A DNA stretch of 64,000 nucleotides from Incurvaria masculella (GCA_946894095.1 OX335644.1:13683595-13747594), one strand, 5' to 3'. Shown: positions 1 through 11,744, numbered from the stretch's first letter. Notes: generated from the sequence alone by a model not told the origin. Numbers and translations are program-made.

Positions 1-114
1 CAATTTGCCCTCTTTTACCCCCCTTGAATACCCCCAACAGTTGAAGTAAGAAAAAACCTCTCATACTGAGCAATCTCACCCGAAAAGAAAGCTACTGTAA
101 CTAAAAAATCACAT

Positions 115-345
115 TTCTGGGTTCGCGGGGTTAAGAAATTCGATGTTTGTTATAGTTAAGTACCAAACTACTGAACCGATTTTGATAAAAAAAAATGTGA
201 CCAACTAGAAAGTATACCCTTTCGAACAAAAAAAGAATTTTCCAAATCGGTCCAGGGGTCTTCGAGTAATCGGTGAACCTACATAAAAAAAAAAAAGATT
301 CCGACGAATTGATAACCTCCTCCTTTTTTGAAGTCGGTTAAAAAT
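115..345 (-). repeat. Dispersed repeat ending in a gaagtcggtt motif
   Basis: AT-rich stretch ending in cctccttttttgaagtcggt. The same ending (cttctccttttttgaagtca) closes a second, longer copy at about 11745-12255, and the opposite end of that copy begins aaaaaccgacttct, so the element appears to have inverted-looking ends. Homopolymer-rich, no coding potential. Similar 'accgacttc' repeats are common in lepidopteran DNA; the class is not certain. Confidence 0.5.
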
Positions 346-454
346 AAAAAAAGAACAGTTCACCTATTCGTTATTTTCTCGAACAATACAGACAGTATCA
401 ATATTTTAATTATTATGAAGAGTGTTCGGCACATCGAACGAAAACGTTGTATTG

Positions 455-712
455 TAGGTAATGACCATAGATAAAAAGGGAGGAGGAAAGGAAGGCATCG
501 AGAATATGGGACCCGATGTCTCCAGTTTTCAAAAACTACTAACGTACATGCCACATGCAAACATAGTCGCAGGCGTATTGGATGGTTTGGTGTGGCATAT
601 GACGCGCCGCCTGCGGATTCCCATACAACTATATGATCATTTTGACCAAATACCATAGACGCGATATCGAGCGCATGCCACTTCTCCTTTCTCTTCAGTG
701 GTAATTACCCCA
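455..712 (+). repeat. Dispersed repeat family A, copy 1
   Basis: Carries two marker blocks, gtggcatatgacgcgccgcc followed by gcggattcccatacaac, then a block ending gcatgccacttctcctttct and ctcttcagtgg. The same blocks recur at about 43335-43520, 44455-44750 and 58379-58560, in either orientation. No ORF of its own. The terminal pyrimidine tract followed by cag resembles a 3' splice site. Class unknown. Confidence 0.6.
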
Positions 713-1779
713 TCATTTGCAAGGTTTTGACCCAGATGTCACGTGGTATCGTAATACTCGTACATGTGTAACACATGAAATGACATGGTCCCGTTGCTGT
801 AGAATATTTTGGAATTCTGATAAAAAAACGCGACAAGTAGTTTTGGCAATCTTCTCTTGACGTTAACCTGACACCGCCTTAAGAATTCCGGCTGCTTTGG
901 CAGTATAGATCCGAATCGATGGTTCTGCCCGGCGGTAAAAGCTCATAATGAACAACGCCCTTCCATTCCATCACCTCACCACAGCATCACCTTATTGCAA
1001 GTTAACCCGGGCTTTGTGTGCCATACATAATTGTAAGACTATTTTGACATGAATACTACGCTGGTAGTATTTTAAATAATTATTGTAATATTTAATTATT
1101 TTATACATGATATAATGACTTGATACACTTCATTCGTATTAAAACTTGACGAGGGCTTAATACACCTGACATAGGTTAAGTTGACGACGGCTTTTACACC
1201 TGAGAATACTTGTAATGTTATGTTATTGCATATAAGTAACTTTGTGAGCAATTTGAACTGAGGGTTACTGTTTCGATTGTTCCTTATTCTTTGCCATAAT
1301 CTGTTTTAGATCTATATTCTATATTTAGATCTAATTGTATATTTCATAATTGTGGACAGTTTTTTTTAATTTATTTACACACACCAATACAGATAATCAT
1401 CGATATTAAGAAAATGGCAATAGCTTAAATGTATACAATATATAATAAATACGAAATTCTTAACTGTACTAGCGAGAGGCTGGTAAGATTGATTGTATTC
1501 TGCCACCTAAACTGACCACAAGGCTGTTTTATAGGTGGCGTATATCATGGCTCAATACGTTATGTAAACTCGTGCAATTGCGGGTTCTTCTTTACTGGGT
1601 TGATCGAATCCGCGGATCTTTGTGAAGTTACTTAGTGTAGTTTGACTGCCAACAAGTTTAAATAAACGAAAAAAATAATGAAGATTGATGTCGTCACCTA
1701 AGTCAATTCTGGTATCTTTTAACTAAAAATTGCCCAAGTTCGAATCGGACTCCTACTTTACTTATATGCAGCACACCAA
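713..1779. other. Gene-free stretch
   Basis: AT-rich sequence with no convincing coding exon. Around 1570-1620 a piece (ttctttactgggttgatcga) recurs in reverse complement near 56060-56110, so part of this stretch is dispersed repeat. Confidence 0.5.
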
Positions 1780-2204
1780 CAAACACGCTTCGAGCTGCGT
1801 TGCGAGGATTTTGTATCTTATATCGTTACTTGTGATGAAAAATTGATCCTGTACGACAATCTCATCATAATCGTTGAACCCAGGAGAACCGGCCAAATCC
1901 TTAGCTTTAGCTGCTGCTTCAGGATAACGCTCGACCAGCACAACAAACGGTCGCTAAATTAGAGGAGCTGCGATTGGAATGTCTCCGACACCCACCATAC
2001 TCCTCGGACCTTGCTCCAACATCTTACCAACTTTTCCAGAATTTGGACAAGCTTCTTGCAAGGAAATATATGGTTCATAATAAAAATATGGAAGGTTTAG
2101 AGCCTTACGGGAATGGCCGTAAGGCACTAAAACCGCCTTCTAAGATTGTATTGACTCTCGCTCCTACATTTTTTTCAGCAAAAGAATCAATGAACTATCT
2201 TTAA
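1780..2204 (+). pseudogene. mariner-family transposase remnant
   Basis: A decayed DNA-transposon transposase. Near 1825-1855 one frame reads IVTCDEKLILYDN, matching the mariner block around the first catalytic Asp (usually TGDEKWI). After a deletion, from about 1940, another frame reads KLEELRLECLRHPPYSSDLA and continues PTSYQLFQNL, the C-terminal mariner motif (typically HPPYSPDLAP.DYHLF). The centre, including the second catalytic Asp, is missing and frames are broken, so it cannot encode an active enzyme. The family assignment rests on these two motifs. Confidence 0.85.
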
Positions 2205-2691
2205 AATGGCGAAAGTGTATAGATAACAATATTTTGATTGATCAAATATTAAGCTAATTTTTTTGACAAAAACGAAGCAGCGTCACATAAACTGCAATGT
2301 TTAAAGAAGTTATAGTAGTGATCCGTTTGAAAAGCAGCTTCGCAGTTTTCTGCGAGACAGCAGAGTTGGATCCCATTTGTCACACACAAGAGAATGCAAT
2401 GTTTAATAGTTTTTAATTTAGATTAGATTTTTCATGTTTATTACTCTTTTGTACTTATGTGTTTTGGCAAATAAAATGTCTAATTCTTTTTCTTATATTT
2501 AGTTTCCTATTTTTTTTCTCGTACTTTTTACATATTTAAGATCCTAAATGACAATGGTTTTAATCATTTCGGTTGATATCTATTATCATGCTTTCCTAAA
2601 ACATTGAATAACTTAAGGTATTTCTATTTCTTTGGTTGGTTTCATATAAAATGAAAGTTGAAATATGAATGCTTATTCTTGGTTTTCACAG

Positions 2692-4653
2692 GGTGACATG
2701 GTCCTGCTGAACTGCAAGGACAATGGCTGGTCGGGCATGCTGATTTATGGATCGGTGCCCGACGAGCTCAACCGCCGCGTGCGCCGCCTGCAGCTGACGC
2801 ACCTCACCCTGGACTCTGCCTACACTCCCCCCGTGTCCACTATGCAGACTCCCTTTCCCCACCAACTCAACACCATCATCATCATCTGCGATAATTTCTC
2901 CGATTACACCATCGCTCTTGATAAAATTGTAAATTTGCGTTACTGGAATCCACACGCTAATATGTTTGTGTATATTAAGAAAATATTAGACAATACTATA
3001 GTGGCTAAGATATTCTACACGTTTTGGTGGCAGCAGTCCCTCAATGTGTTCGTTCTACAACACGATGAGCCCTCAGGGACAGTGGATATTTTCAACTATA
3101 ATCCATACACACATGACGACTACCAGCTGGCAACGACTGCTATGTGTTGGTCAAAAAAACGTTGGACTCCATTTCTCCTTGGAAATGTAGCGACCTTTTC
3201 CGACTGTGAGATAAGTTGTAAGAATTTTTCGAAGCTAATTAAACAACCTAGAACGCATCTTCCTACTTGCTTGAGTTTTGGCAAGCAATCTGTGAGTTTG
3301 AAAATGACTCAGCAATTGCGTCTCTTTCGGATTACTGATCAGACTGTAAATATGCACGGCTTTCCGTTAAAGACATTCGCTGGGCAGCTCCCGCCGTTTC
3401 AAGGAATAAACTTTTACCAAAACGGCAAATCTGAGCTGCGGGGGCGCGACGGGGAGGTGTGGAAGATACTCGCTGAGCGAATGAACTTTACGATCAGCCT
3501 TATACATTCCTCCAAGGGAAAGCTACCCGCTTATGCAGCGATGACAAAAATGGTTATGGACATGTCTTACCGACTTCTCGACATAATCGCCTTTCCTATT
3601 TACCAAGTAGATTTGATCGTTGCCCCAACAGAGCTGTGCGTCCCCTTACGGGCGAGTGGTGTCTGCATCATGGCGCAGAGGGCCGGCTTCGAAACGAGTT
3701 GGATGGACTCCACCGACTTGGAGTATTCTACTATAGCTATTTTGCTTACGTGCTTAATCTCAGTATGGGGAAATATGGCAATCTTTAAGTACTTCGAACT
3801 AGGGAAATTAAGCTTTGACCAACTAGGAAAAGACATGTGTAACGCCATAAGAAATCTGTTGTCGGTGAGTCTTCACCGGCCCCCGAGTCGAGGGTCCTTT
3901 AAAATTTATCTCGCCGTCTCCCTGTGGTGCTTCTTTATCCTCAACTTTATGTTTCAAGCATCCATCGTATCGTTTCAGACAGTTGTAAAGCGCGGCAGGG
4001 AAGTGGAAACAATACAAGAGATTGTGGAACGTGGATACCCAGTCAAGGGATTCTGGTCGCCCGATATGTCGCTTCCTGAGGACGTGGAAATTTATAAAAA
4101 GTTTAACGCGCTAAAGGTGCAGGTGGAAGACTTCTTCTCTTGCGTAGATGAACTGGAACACAACTCTCACGTTTTCTGCCTGCTGGATTGTACCATTGCC
4201 CAGTACTTAGAGAAGAACAGGCTTAATAAGAAGGGAGAGCAATACATTCACGTGCTCAGAGAGAGAGTTCACAGCCTCTTCCTAAACATGGTACTGCAAT
4301 ATAAGTCACCCCTTAAGAGCACCATGAATAAGTATTTTATGGTGCTGTTTGAGGGTGGTTTCATCAAAAAATTCGAAGACTATAGGTACGAAGAGATTCA
4401 TGATGCTGCACCCGAAGTGAAACCGATAAATTTGAACGATGTGGCGGGTATTTTTGAGTTACAATTCATAGTATATATTTGTATAGTTTGCGTTTTTCTT
4501 TGCGAAGTCTTGATCGGAGTATCATGTTGGATAGCAAAGCGTTTAAGAGAAAATATTAAATATTTTCACTTGCGTTGGTCCAAAACAAGAAATCATAAGA
4601 AATATAATAAAGCTACAGCCACAATAGATGTGTCTACTCAGAGTTTTTCCTAA
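2692..4653 (+). CDS. Divergent ionotropic receptor (IR), main exon
   Basis: Variant ionotropic glutamate receptor of the insect chemosensory IR family, a ligand-gated cation channel in sensory neuron membranes. The open frame runs from ATG 2665 to the stop at 4653. However, tattcttggttttcacag just before 2692 is a good splice acceptor and no signal peptide precedes it, so I start the exon at 2692 (653 residues) and infer an upstream exon that I cannot see. Numbering from 2665: N-terminal domain to about 240; S1 ligand-binding lobe about 240-345 (PPFQGINF, RGRDGEVWKILAERMNFTIS); M1 about 353-378; pore region 385-405; M3 about 412-437 (LWCFFILNFMFQASIVSF); S2; final membrane segment about 593-625. 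The canonical SYTANL-like M3 motif is degenerate, as usual in divergent IRs. No frameshift or internal stop. Subfamily not assigned. Confidence 0.85.
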   Translation, partial: GDMVLLNCKDNGWSGMLIYGSVPDELNRRVRRLQLTHLTLDSAYTPPVSTMQTPFPHQLNTIIIICDNFSDYTIALDKIVNLRYWNPHANMFVYIKKILDNTIVAKIFYTFWWQQSLNVFVLQHDEPSGTVDIFNYNPYTHDDYQLATTAMCWSKKRWTPFLLGNVATFSDCEISCKNFSKLIKQPRTHLPTCLSFGKQSVSLKMTQQLRLFRITDQTVNMHGFPLKTFAGQLPPFQGINFYQNGKSELRGRDGEVWKILAERMNFTISLIHSSKGKLPAYAAMTKMVMDMSYRLLDIIAFPIYQVDLIVAPTELCVPLRASGVCIMAQRAGFETSWMDSTDLEYSTIAILLTCLISVWGNMAIFKYFELGKLSFDQLGKDMCNAIRNLLSVSLHRPPSRGSFKIYLAVSLWCFFILNFMFQASIVSFQTVVKRGREVETIQEIVERGYPVKGFWSPDMSLPEDVEIYKKFNALKVQVEDFFSCVDELEHNSHVFCLLDCTIAQYLEKNRLNKKGEQYIHVLRERVHSLFLNMVLQYKSPLKSTMNKYFMVLFEGGFIKKFEDYRYEEIHDAAPEVKPINLNDVAGIFELQFIVYICIVCVFLCEVLIGVSCWIAKRLRENIKYFHLRWSKTRNHKKYNKATATIDVSTQSFS

Positions 4654-4876
4654 AATTTACTTACTTCTTGCTTGCTTTATTTTACGGCCAAGGTTCCTGT
4701 GTCACATTCATGAGTTCACAAAACATGTGCGATTCAACTAATGAAACTAATAGATTTCTGATTAGGGATTTCGTAAAATTAAGTAGGTTTGAGTAAAAAT
4801 AGGCACCGCCGTTTACATATATCCAGAGACAACATGGATGAGAAATCAAAGCAATCACAGACTGTATTTTAGGTTT

Positions 4877-5200
4877 AATAACGGCCCGTAAACTATGTTC
4901 CCCGTACAAACGTAGTTTACTAATCATTTCACATAACACTGTTCCGATTTGCTTGATATTTCGTATCTAATATCCTACAATAAATATATGTGTGTGCATG
5001 TTTTAGTTTTCCTGAAAAATCTAAAGAGTCAAATAACAGGCAAAAGAAATCGTCATACACATTTTATTTTCTCTGTTGTGTGACACAGGATACATTTTTC
5101 GAAAAAACAAACACGTGCAGATATAGATATTTGTTGCCTGATATTAAGTTCCAAATATCAAGCGAATTGAATCAGTGGTTTTCAAATGATTAGTAAACTA
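4877..5200. mobile_element. Palindromic TTAA-type MITE family 1, copy 1 (right end lost)
   Basis: Left arm begins acggcccgtaaactatgttc and contains acaaacgtagtttactaatc. The right arm, in reverse complement (tggttttcaaatgattagta), stops at about 5200, where an element of another family begins. Related copies lie at 5486-5850 and 24338-24711. No ORF; a non-autonomous element with long terminal inverted repeats. Confidence 0.75.
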
Positions 5201-5490
5201 TGGCTCGTGTCTGTTTTCTCAGTCAAATTAAGAAATATTTATCTGAAATGTTGCATATCAAATAAATTAACTGAGGGGTACGTCCATACGATTTTATCCA
5301 TGATATAAGGCTCTAAAGATTTGTACCAAAGTGCGTATGTCATGGATATACGTTTAGTTATCCAAATCAAAACGTACGGACGTAGCTCTCAGTTATGTTG
5401 AATGAGAAAATTTCAGTGTTTTTTTTTATTTGACTGAGGAAACAGGCACCAGCCATTGTTTGGAACTCGATAACCTCATTATCCTCTTAA
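5201..5490. mobile_element. Palindromic MITE family 2
   Basis: Left part atggctcgtgtctgttttct and gtacgtccatacg is mirrored on the right by cgtacggacgtagctctcag, gaggaaacaggcaccagcca and gaactcgataacctcattat. The right end terminates at cctcttaa, sharing a TTAA with the adjoining family 1 copy. A half copy of the same arm sits at about 57885-58010 and begins ttaagaggataatgagttga. Non-coding. Confidence 0.75.
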
Positions 5491-5855
5491 GAACGGCCCG
5501 TAAGCTTTGGTCCCCATACAAACGTAGTTTACTAATCATTTGAAAACCGCTGTTCCAATTTACTTGATATTTGGTATCTACGGGCAATCCACAAATATCT
5601 GTGTCTGCACGTTTTTGTTTTCCTGAAAAATCTTAAGCAAGTCAAATAACCGGCAAAAGAAAATCTTCATATACATTTTCTTTTCACTGTTGTGTAACAC
5701 AGGATACATTTTTCGATAAAACAACAACGTGCAGACAGATATTTGTTGCCTGGTAATAGATACCCAATAACAAGCAAATTGGAAAGGTGGTTTTCAAATG
5801 ATTAGTAAGCTACGTTTGTATGGGGAGCGTAATTTTCGGATGCTTACGGGGACAT
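5486..5855. mobile_element. Palindromic TTAA-type MITE family 1, copy 2
   Basis: Starts ttaagaacggcccgtaagct, then ccccatacaaacgtagttta. The reverse complement of the same arm is seen at 5780-5850 (atgattagtaagctacgttt, gtatgggga). The arms exceed 100 bp and are nearly palindromic. The right tip runs into the next element (ggggacatatg). Confidence 0.8.
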
Positions 5856-5867
5856 ATGGACACCTAA

Positions 5868-6468
5868 GGGGACATATGACCCTAGAACGACCGTATCCGA
5901 TAATTTATCGTTTTATATTTTTAGTTTTCATAATAAGCACTTATTAGCAAACATGATTATCGGAAAACCTTGACATGAAACCATTTTACCTTCTTGAAAT
6001 ATGCAATAACTCCTGCAACATGAGCGGTGAGAGTATATTATTTTAATTGTATTATACACAACATTATTAATTGTGGCCTTATATTAATTTAAATGAATAA
6101 AAATATCAGTGATTCTGGAGGAATTCGTCCTTAATTTGCTTAGAATCGCTAATGTTTTAAATAATAGTAATTAGTATATAGCCAAAATGAAAAATGTTTC
6201 CGAGCGACACATTAGATAATCGATTACTGAATTTAATTAAATAAAACAATAATACTCTCCACGCTTATGTTGTAGCAGTTATCGTATTTCGAAAATCAAT
6301 TTAATCAATCAATTTTGAATGGCAATGCACAATTTTATTAGTCTTAATCATAAATTAGTCCAATGTTAACTTTTTACAATAACTTTGTTTGCAGAAAAGT
6401 GCTTATTAAGAAACTAATTACAAAACGAACGCTTATCGGAAACGGTCGTTCAAGGGTCATATGTCACC
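5868..6468. mobile_element. MITE family 3 with about 80-bp inverted ends
   Basis: Left end ggggacatatgaccctagaa, cgaccgtatccgata. The right end reads as its reverse complement (cggtcgttcaagggtcatat, gtcacc). Matching inner arms include ataagcactt on the left and aagtgcttat on the right. The right flank reads ttaag and the left ctaag, consistent with an eroded TTAA target. No transposase inside. Confidence 0.8.
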
Positions 6469-7269
6469 TTAAGCTACATACAATGCAAAGGTAACCGCTA
6501 TTTGTACTATCGCGAACTTCATAAAACGCTGAGGCATCTGAGGCAGGTTTTTTTGCTGAGGCGATCAGGCAGAGTTCGCCATAGAAATAGGATGTAAGCG
6601 CGTTGCGCGCGCATGCTAGGTCTATGGAGTTCGCAGCCCAAACTACGGATCTGACCTTTTGGTATTTAAAAAATGTTTTCGGACGCTTCAGATATTTGCC
6701 CGTTTGAAAAAAATAATGCGAGCGCGGGCTACGGTCTTGTCTTCAATTATTAAGAAAGACAAATGTAAATGGTATCAAAATATGCATTACTAAAAGGGGT
6801 ACAATACTGCAAACACAATTTGTAAAAGGTTTCTAATTTATTAATTTTTTTTTTCAAAGAAAACTCAAATTTTCGATCGTTTATTTTAAGGACTTTTGCA
6901 AAGGCTTTTGAAAAATATCCTCATAAACAAAAATAAATATAGGTAAAAAAATCCGGGAGAATATTAAGGTTTCGATATTTACCGCTTTCGAAGACACCTT
7001 TTTGGTGATTTCACATATTTCGTTCAGAATCTGGTCATGTGTCATATCGAGACTTTGTCTGTAAATTAAATAAATATGTTATTATAATAAATAAATAGTC
7101 AGCTACTTCTTCATGTTTTGATGATTTTTGCCCTATTTTAAGTCTCCTCTGATTTTTAAATGCCATTTGTCAAATAAAAAAAATTCAGTACACCGAAATG
7201 TTATGGGGCCATGAGTTCTGGGGATTTATTCCTAGGTACAGGTACTCCAAAAAAAGGTAACCAATTAAA
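6469..7269. other. Gene-free AT-rich spacer
   Basis: No supported exon. A short motif atagaaataggatgt near 6585 recurs in reverse complement near 19695, suggesting degraded repeat DNA. Confidence 0.4.
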
Positions 7270-7495
7270 CAAACTGTATTGTTACTTCTTTATTGTAATC
7301 TTATAAATTTGAATTATCTTTGGTATTTTAATATTGTTATATTTGTTTTGTGTATTTTGTTCATTTTCATTACTGCTGGCGCATGCTGTGCTTACTACTT
7401 CTATGATGTTTCATAAGCTAGTGTTGCTATACATGTTTTGTTGTTTTTAATGTGATTCAATCCTGTCTGTAAGTCAATAAATAAATAAACAAATA
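7270..7495 (+). repeat. LINE-like 3' tail, copy 1
   Basis: This segment (gttacttctttattgtaatc ... gcatgctgtgcttactactt ... ataaataaataaac) is closely repeated at 22180-22400 and ends in a (TAAA)n-type tail in both places. A simple tandem tail is typical of 3' ends of non-LTR retroelements. No coding part is attached here. Confidence 0.6.
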
Positions 7496-7499
7496 TATT

Positions 7500-7575
7500 G
7501 TCGTTGCCCATCAGTCGAAAATGACATTGACCCGAGCGAGGCCGGGTACCCCGGCTACTATACATATATGAGATT
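7500..7575 (+). repeat. Dispersed terminal repeat 'gagccgggtacc', copy 1
   Basis: gacccgagcgaggccgggta followed by ccccggctacta. Related endings occur at about 18085-18135 (gacccgagcggagccgggta) and 49650-49700 (tcctagcagagccgggtacc, acagctagtg). This is a recurring end motif in moth DNA; class not determined. Confidence 0.55.
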
Positions 7576-7857
7576 TGTGCACTCCGCGGAATCCGACATA
7601 TCAAGATGCCACTCATCACAGTGAGTTCCTTGGCAGGACCGGGGCTGAACCAGAGTAAAATGCAGAGATCTAAGAGATCTAAATCGATAGATGAGTGCTC
7701 CCCATACCAGTCAAATTAAAAACATGTCATGTACGAAAGGTGAGTAAGAGCACCTTTCGTAGCACATCAACGTCAGATGGTGACAGACAAGCGTGTTGTG
7801 AGTTCGTGGCGTGCTCTCGTTCCGATTGCCTAAACATCAAAGAAATGTGTGTGAAAT

Positions 7858-10800
7858 ATGCCCACCTGCCCGTTCCGCGACTGCAGAAACTCTAATCGGA
7901 ATACCAACAAATCAAAAGGAATCACATTTCATCGGTGAGTTTGTTATCTGCATTAATTTACTAGCAATAAAAATATTCTCAAGTGAAATCCGAAGTGAGA
8001 GCAGTAAGGATACTATTATGTGCGAGAACGACAGAGACAAACGGTGTTTGTGTTTTTGTCTTTGTATCATAACACGTGTCAATGACGACAGCTGCCGATT
8101 CCGATAGACCTCAGCTCACATCACAGTAGCGTCAGCTTCTCAAATAAGTGTACAAAGTTTTCAAATTAAAATCGAATGAATTAAGAACCCAAAGTTTGCT
8201 TTATTTATATGTGTTTAATAGTTTGTGTTTGATAATCTTGCTTAACTTGTTTAGTACCAATATCAAAGATATTTTCAAAATAATTATTTGATTTTACAGA
8301 GTTCCAAAAGACGCAACACTTCGCCAAAAATGGATAAAAATAATACAAAATCAGCGAAAAGAAGAATATTGGTCATGCAAAGAGTACACCAAAATCTGTT
8401 CGGCGCACTTCAAAGAAGACGACTTTTATGCTACCGCAACTGGAAGACGGAAATTAAAACTATCTGCGTTTCCGTTCAATCATGAAGAACAATTAAAAAT
8501 ACAAGACGAACGTGCCGGATCACCACTTAGTCGTGTATACGTTTCCGACAACGATTCAATTTTTGACACTCCCAGAAAAACAGCATTAAAAAGAAAACTA
8601 ACATCCATGAAACTTAAAACTAAACAATATCAACAAAATATCCAAAAACTAATAAGAAAAAACAAAACTCTAAATAAGCAAAACACAAATCTTAAAGAAT
8701 TAATAAAAACTTTAAAATCAAAAAACTACAATATCCCACAAGAAAATTTCAATGAGATCCGGTTCAAGGCCGACGAGGCAAACGACGCTCTTAAAATGTT
8801 ATCACGCAACAAAAATATACACGCCAAAATACCACCATCGTTAAGAAAATTTGCGCTCACCTTACATTTTTACTCTCCTGCGGCTTATAAATATGTTCGT
8901 AGTAAGCTAAATAATGTCCTTCCACATCCCAGAACCTTAGCAAAATGGTATGAGAGCTTACATGCTGAGCCTGGATTCACAAAAAAAGCTTTTGCAACCC
9001 TTGCTAAGAAAACAAATTCCGAAAACAAACGAATCGTTGCGACCCTCATGGTAGACGAAATGGCCATTAGACTTGAAACTGAATGGAATGGTCAGAAAAC
9101 TTTGGGCCTTGTAAACGTAGGAGTGGGGAAGAAAGGTGACAAAGCAGCAACACAAGCCTACGTGTTTATGATTGTTTCGAATACCGAAAATTGGAAGGTT
9201 CCTGCAGGATATTTTTTTATAAATGGTTTGGACGCCGACCAAAGAGCAAGTTTAATACAAATATGCTTACAAAAATGTTACAAAGTTGGAGTCGATATAA
9301 TTTATTTAACATTTGATGGCTGTGCGGCCAACATTGCTGCCGCTGAACTCCTAGGTTGCAACTTTGATGATCTAGACAACTTGAAAACTACCTTCCCGCA
9401 TCCTTCGTGCAATAAAAGAGTGGCTGTATTCTTAGATGCTTGCCACATGTTAAAATTGGTACGAAATGTCTTTGAGTCGAAGAGAGTACTTTTTGATGAC
9501 AACAATAACAAAATAGAATGGAACTATTTGGTCCGACTTCAGAAGTTACAGGAATCGGAAGGGCTACAATTCGCTAACAAATTAACGATAAGACATTTAA
9601 ATTTTCGCAATCAAATAATGAAAGTAAATCTAGCAAGTCAGCTACTGAGCAGAAGTGTAGCGAAAGCATTAGAACTTTGCACTCAGGTTCTTCAGGGCTG
9701 GCAGTTTTACGGAGCTGAAGCAACAATGCGGTTTTTGAATAATTTTAATAATTTATTTGATGTTTTCAACTCCCGTACATATCAATACGGATACAGACGT
9801 CCTCTTTGTGAAGAAAATGCTGCGGAAATATTCGATTTCCTCAAAGAAGCGGAAGAGGATTACATAAAATCTCTAAAAATATATAACAAAATACGTTTTA
9901 CACACCGACGCCAAATAAAAATAAAAATAACAAAAAAAAAATTAACAACTTCTCAAAGTAGAACAGGATTTCTTGGTTTCCGTATATGTATTAATAGTTT
10001 GCGATACATTTATGAAGAACATGTACAGAAAAACCAACACTTGTCGTACATTTCAACCTACAGGTTCAGCCAGGACCATCTGGAACTGTTTTTCGGTAAA
10101 ATGAGGCAACATGGTGGCCACAATAATAATCCGACAACAGTTCAGTTTAAAGGCATTTACAAAAAGTTGCTTTGTCACCTAGAACTTAGAAGCTCGTTTA
10201 CTGGAAATTGCCTTCCCCTTGATAACTTCCCCATACTACAATGTTCATCAGCTATAGATGTCGTAAATAGCACTTGTCCTGGCTATAAAGCCAGTGATCC
10301 AATAAACACTACATGTATAATAAAAGCAGCATCCTTTGAAGACGACGAGTACACACAATTTGATGCCAACTCACAAATATTAGCAGATTCCCTAAACAAT
10401 GAAAGTGACCCAAATTTCACCGAAATATCCAAACAAGTAGTAGGGTACATAGCTGGATGGGTAGTCAGAAAACTTATGAGAAAGTTAAAATGTAATAGTT
10501 GTGCTGATGCTCTAATGACGGCTGAAAAATTACCGTTCCATAAGTTGATTACCCTTAAAAATATGAAAGGTCTTATATTTCCATCGCTCGATGTGTTTAA
10601 TGTATGCCTAAAATCAGAAAAGTTCTTAAGACTCATGATAAAACAACAGGGTAATCACCACATAACTTCTGCAGGGAGCTTCGAGGCCAATAAAGTACGA
10701 ATTTTAAAGTCATTTTTAAATACACACATATTCGAAACTATAATCAATCATTCAAAAGACCAACCCGTCATACTTAATCATAGGGTTCATTTAATAAAAT

Positions 10801-10907
10801 CCATAATAAATACCTACACGGATGTTAAACTTCACCGTCTACATAAAGATACCAAAATAACAAATCGTCAAAAATTAAACAAACTCATTCTCTTTCAAGG
10901 AATGTAA
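7858..10907 (+). CDS. THAP-domain P-element-like transposase, two exons
   Basis: Join 7858..7934 and 8300..10907, 894 residues. Exon 1 begins ATG at 7858 right after an in-frame stop and encodes MPTCPFRDCRNSNRN and KGITFHR; the donor is gtgagt and the acceptor ttttacag. The join restores FHR-VPKD, giving a full THAP C2CH zinc finger: CPFRDC in exon 1, CSAHF in exon 2, with KWI and the C-terminal FPF. A basic, coiled-coil-like stretch follows (about 129-165), then the RNase-H-like transposase core. Acidic residues at positions expected from the P-element enzyme are present: D278 (MVDEMAIR), D365 (TFDGCAAN), E621 (SQDHLELFFGKMR), plus DACHMLKLVRN. THAP binds DNA and the core would cut and join DNA. 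No internal stop. A poly(A) signal lies near 10963. I found no convincing terminal inverted repeats, so it is either a mobile copy or a host-adopted THAP9-like gene. Confidence 0.88.
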
Positions 10908-11744
10908 TCGCCTTTGAACTGTTCTTTTTAATGTTATGATACTAGTTCGTGAAATTTTGTGAAAAATAAATGTATGCTAAAATCTAGTATCTTTCTTTTT
11001 TGTAGTGAGTACTTGCACCTGTCAGACATAAAACACTAACACAAAACTGTCTCATGGCGCGAGCGCGAACGCTTTCTGCACTTGTATAATTGTGGACATG
11101 AGGCTTGTAAATGGTGCACTATTGACTCATTCCCTCACATACTAATATTTGACGCCAGTTCAGCTCCTGGTTTCGCTTATAACGCGGCGAAGTGCCGACT
11201 CATCCTCTTTGCTATCCTGACTCGATAAGCTAGCAAACCTTATAATAAAAACACGCTTGAGCAAATCAACTTTGCAAGTTGCATTATGTTAGTATTGTAC
11301 GAGAGAGGATTAACGATGTATTGAAGAAATAGTTTTATGCAAATATATTTCGAACTTATCCGAAATTGAAGTGCAAACTGACAATCTGTTCCATTCACCG
11401 GTGACATGGAGTATGTGTATGTAGACGGTATGCATCTAGGGTCGCTCAGCCTAGTCTGAGTCCTACCATTGCCGGTTATCTTTGTAACATGCATCCCTTA
11501 TTCCTCCCCATCCAATGTATAACCTAGTCCGGTGCCTCCATGCTGAGAATCAACCGTTTCTTTTTCATTCTCTACCTTTCCTTACTATTTCAACCTTAAA
11601 AATAGTGTTCGAATACAAAATGTTCACTGTTGTACATTTTGGAGGTGATTTTTCTTACTGGTTCGAATCCTTACAGAATCGTTATCTGAAAATCCATATG
11701 GTGGAAATATATGAAACTAATGTGAGATAAACAAACATTTTAAC
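10908..11744. other. 3' flank of the transposase gene, no further gene seen
   Basis: Contains the likely poly(A) signal gaaaaataaatg near 10960 and otherwise AT-rich sequence without a supported exon. Small ORFs here have no recognisable composition. Confidence 0.4.

Noticed and set aside
7858..10907. Terminal inverted repeats for the P-like transposase
   Set aside because: I compared about 350 bp upstream and 300 bp downstream by eye and found no convincing 20-30 bp inverted match; a computed search is needed before claiming ends.
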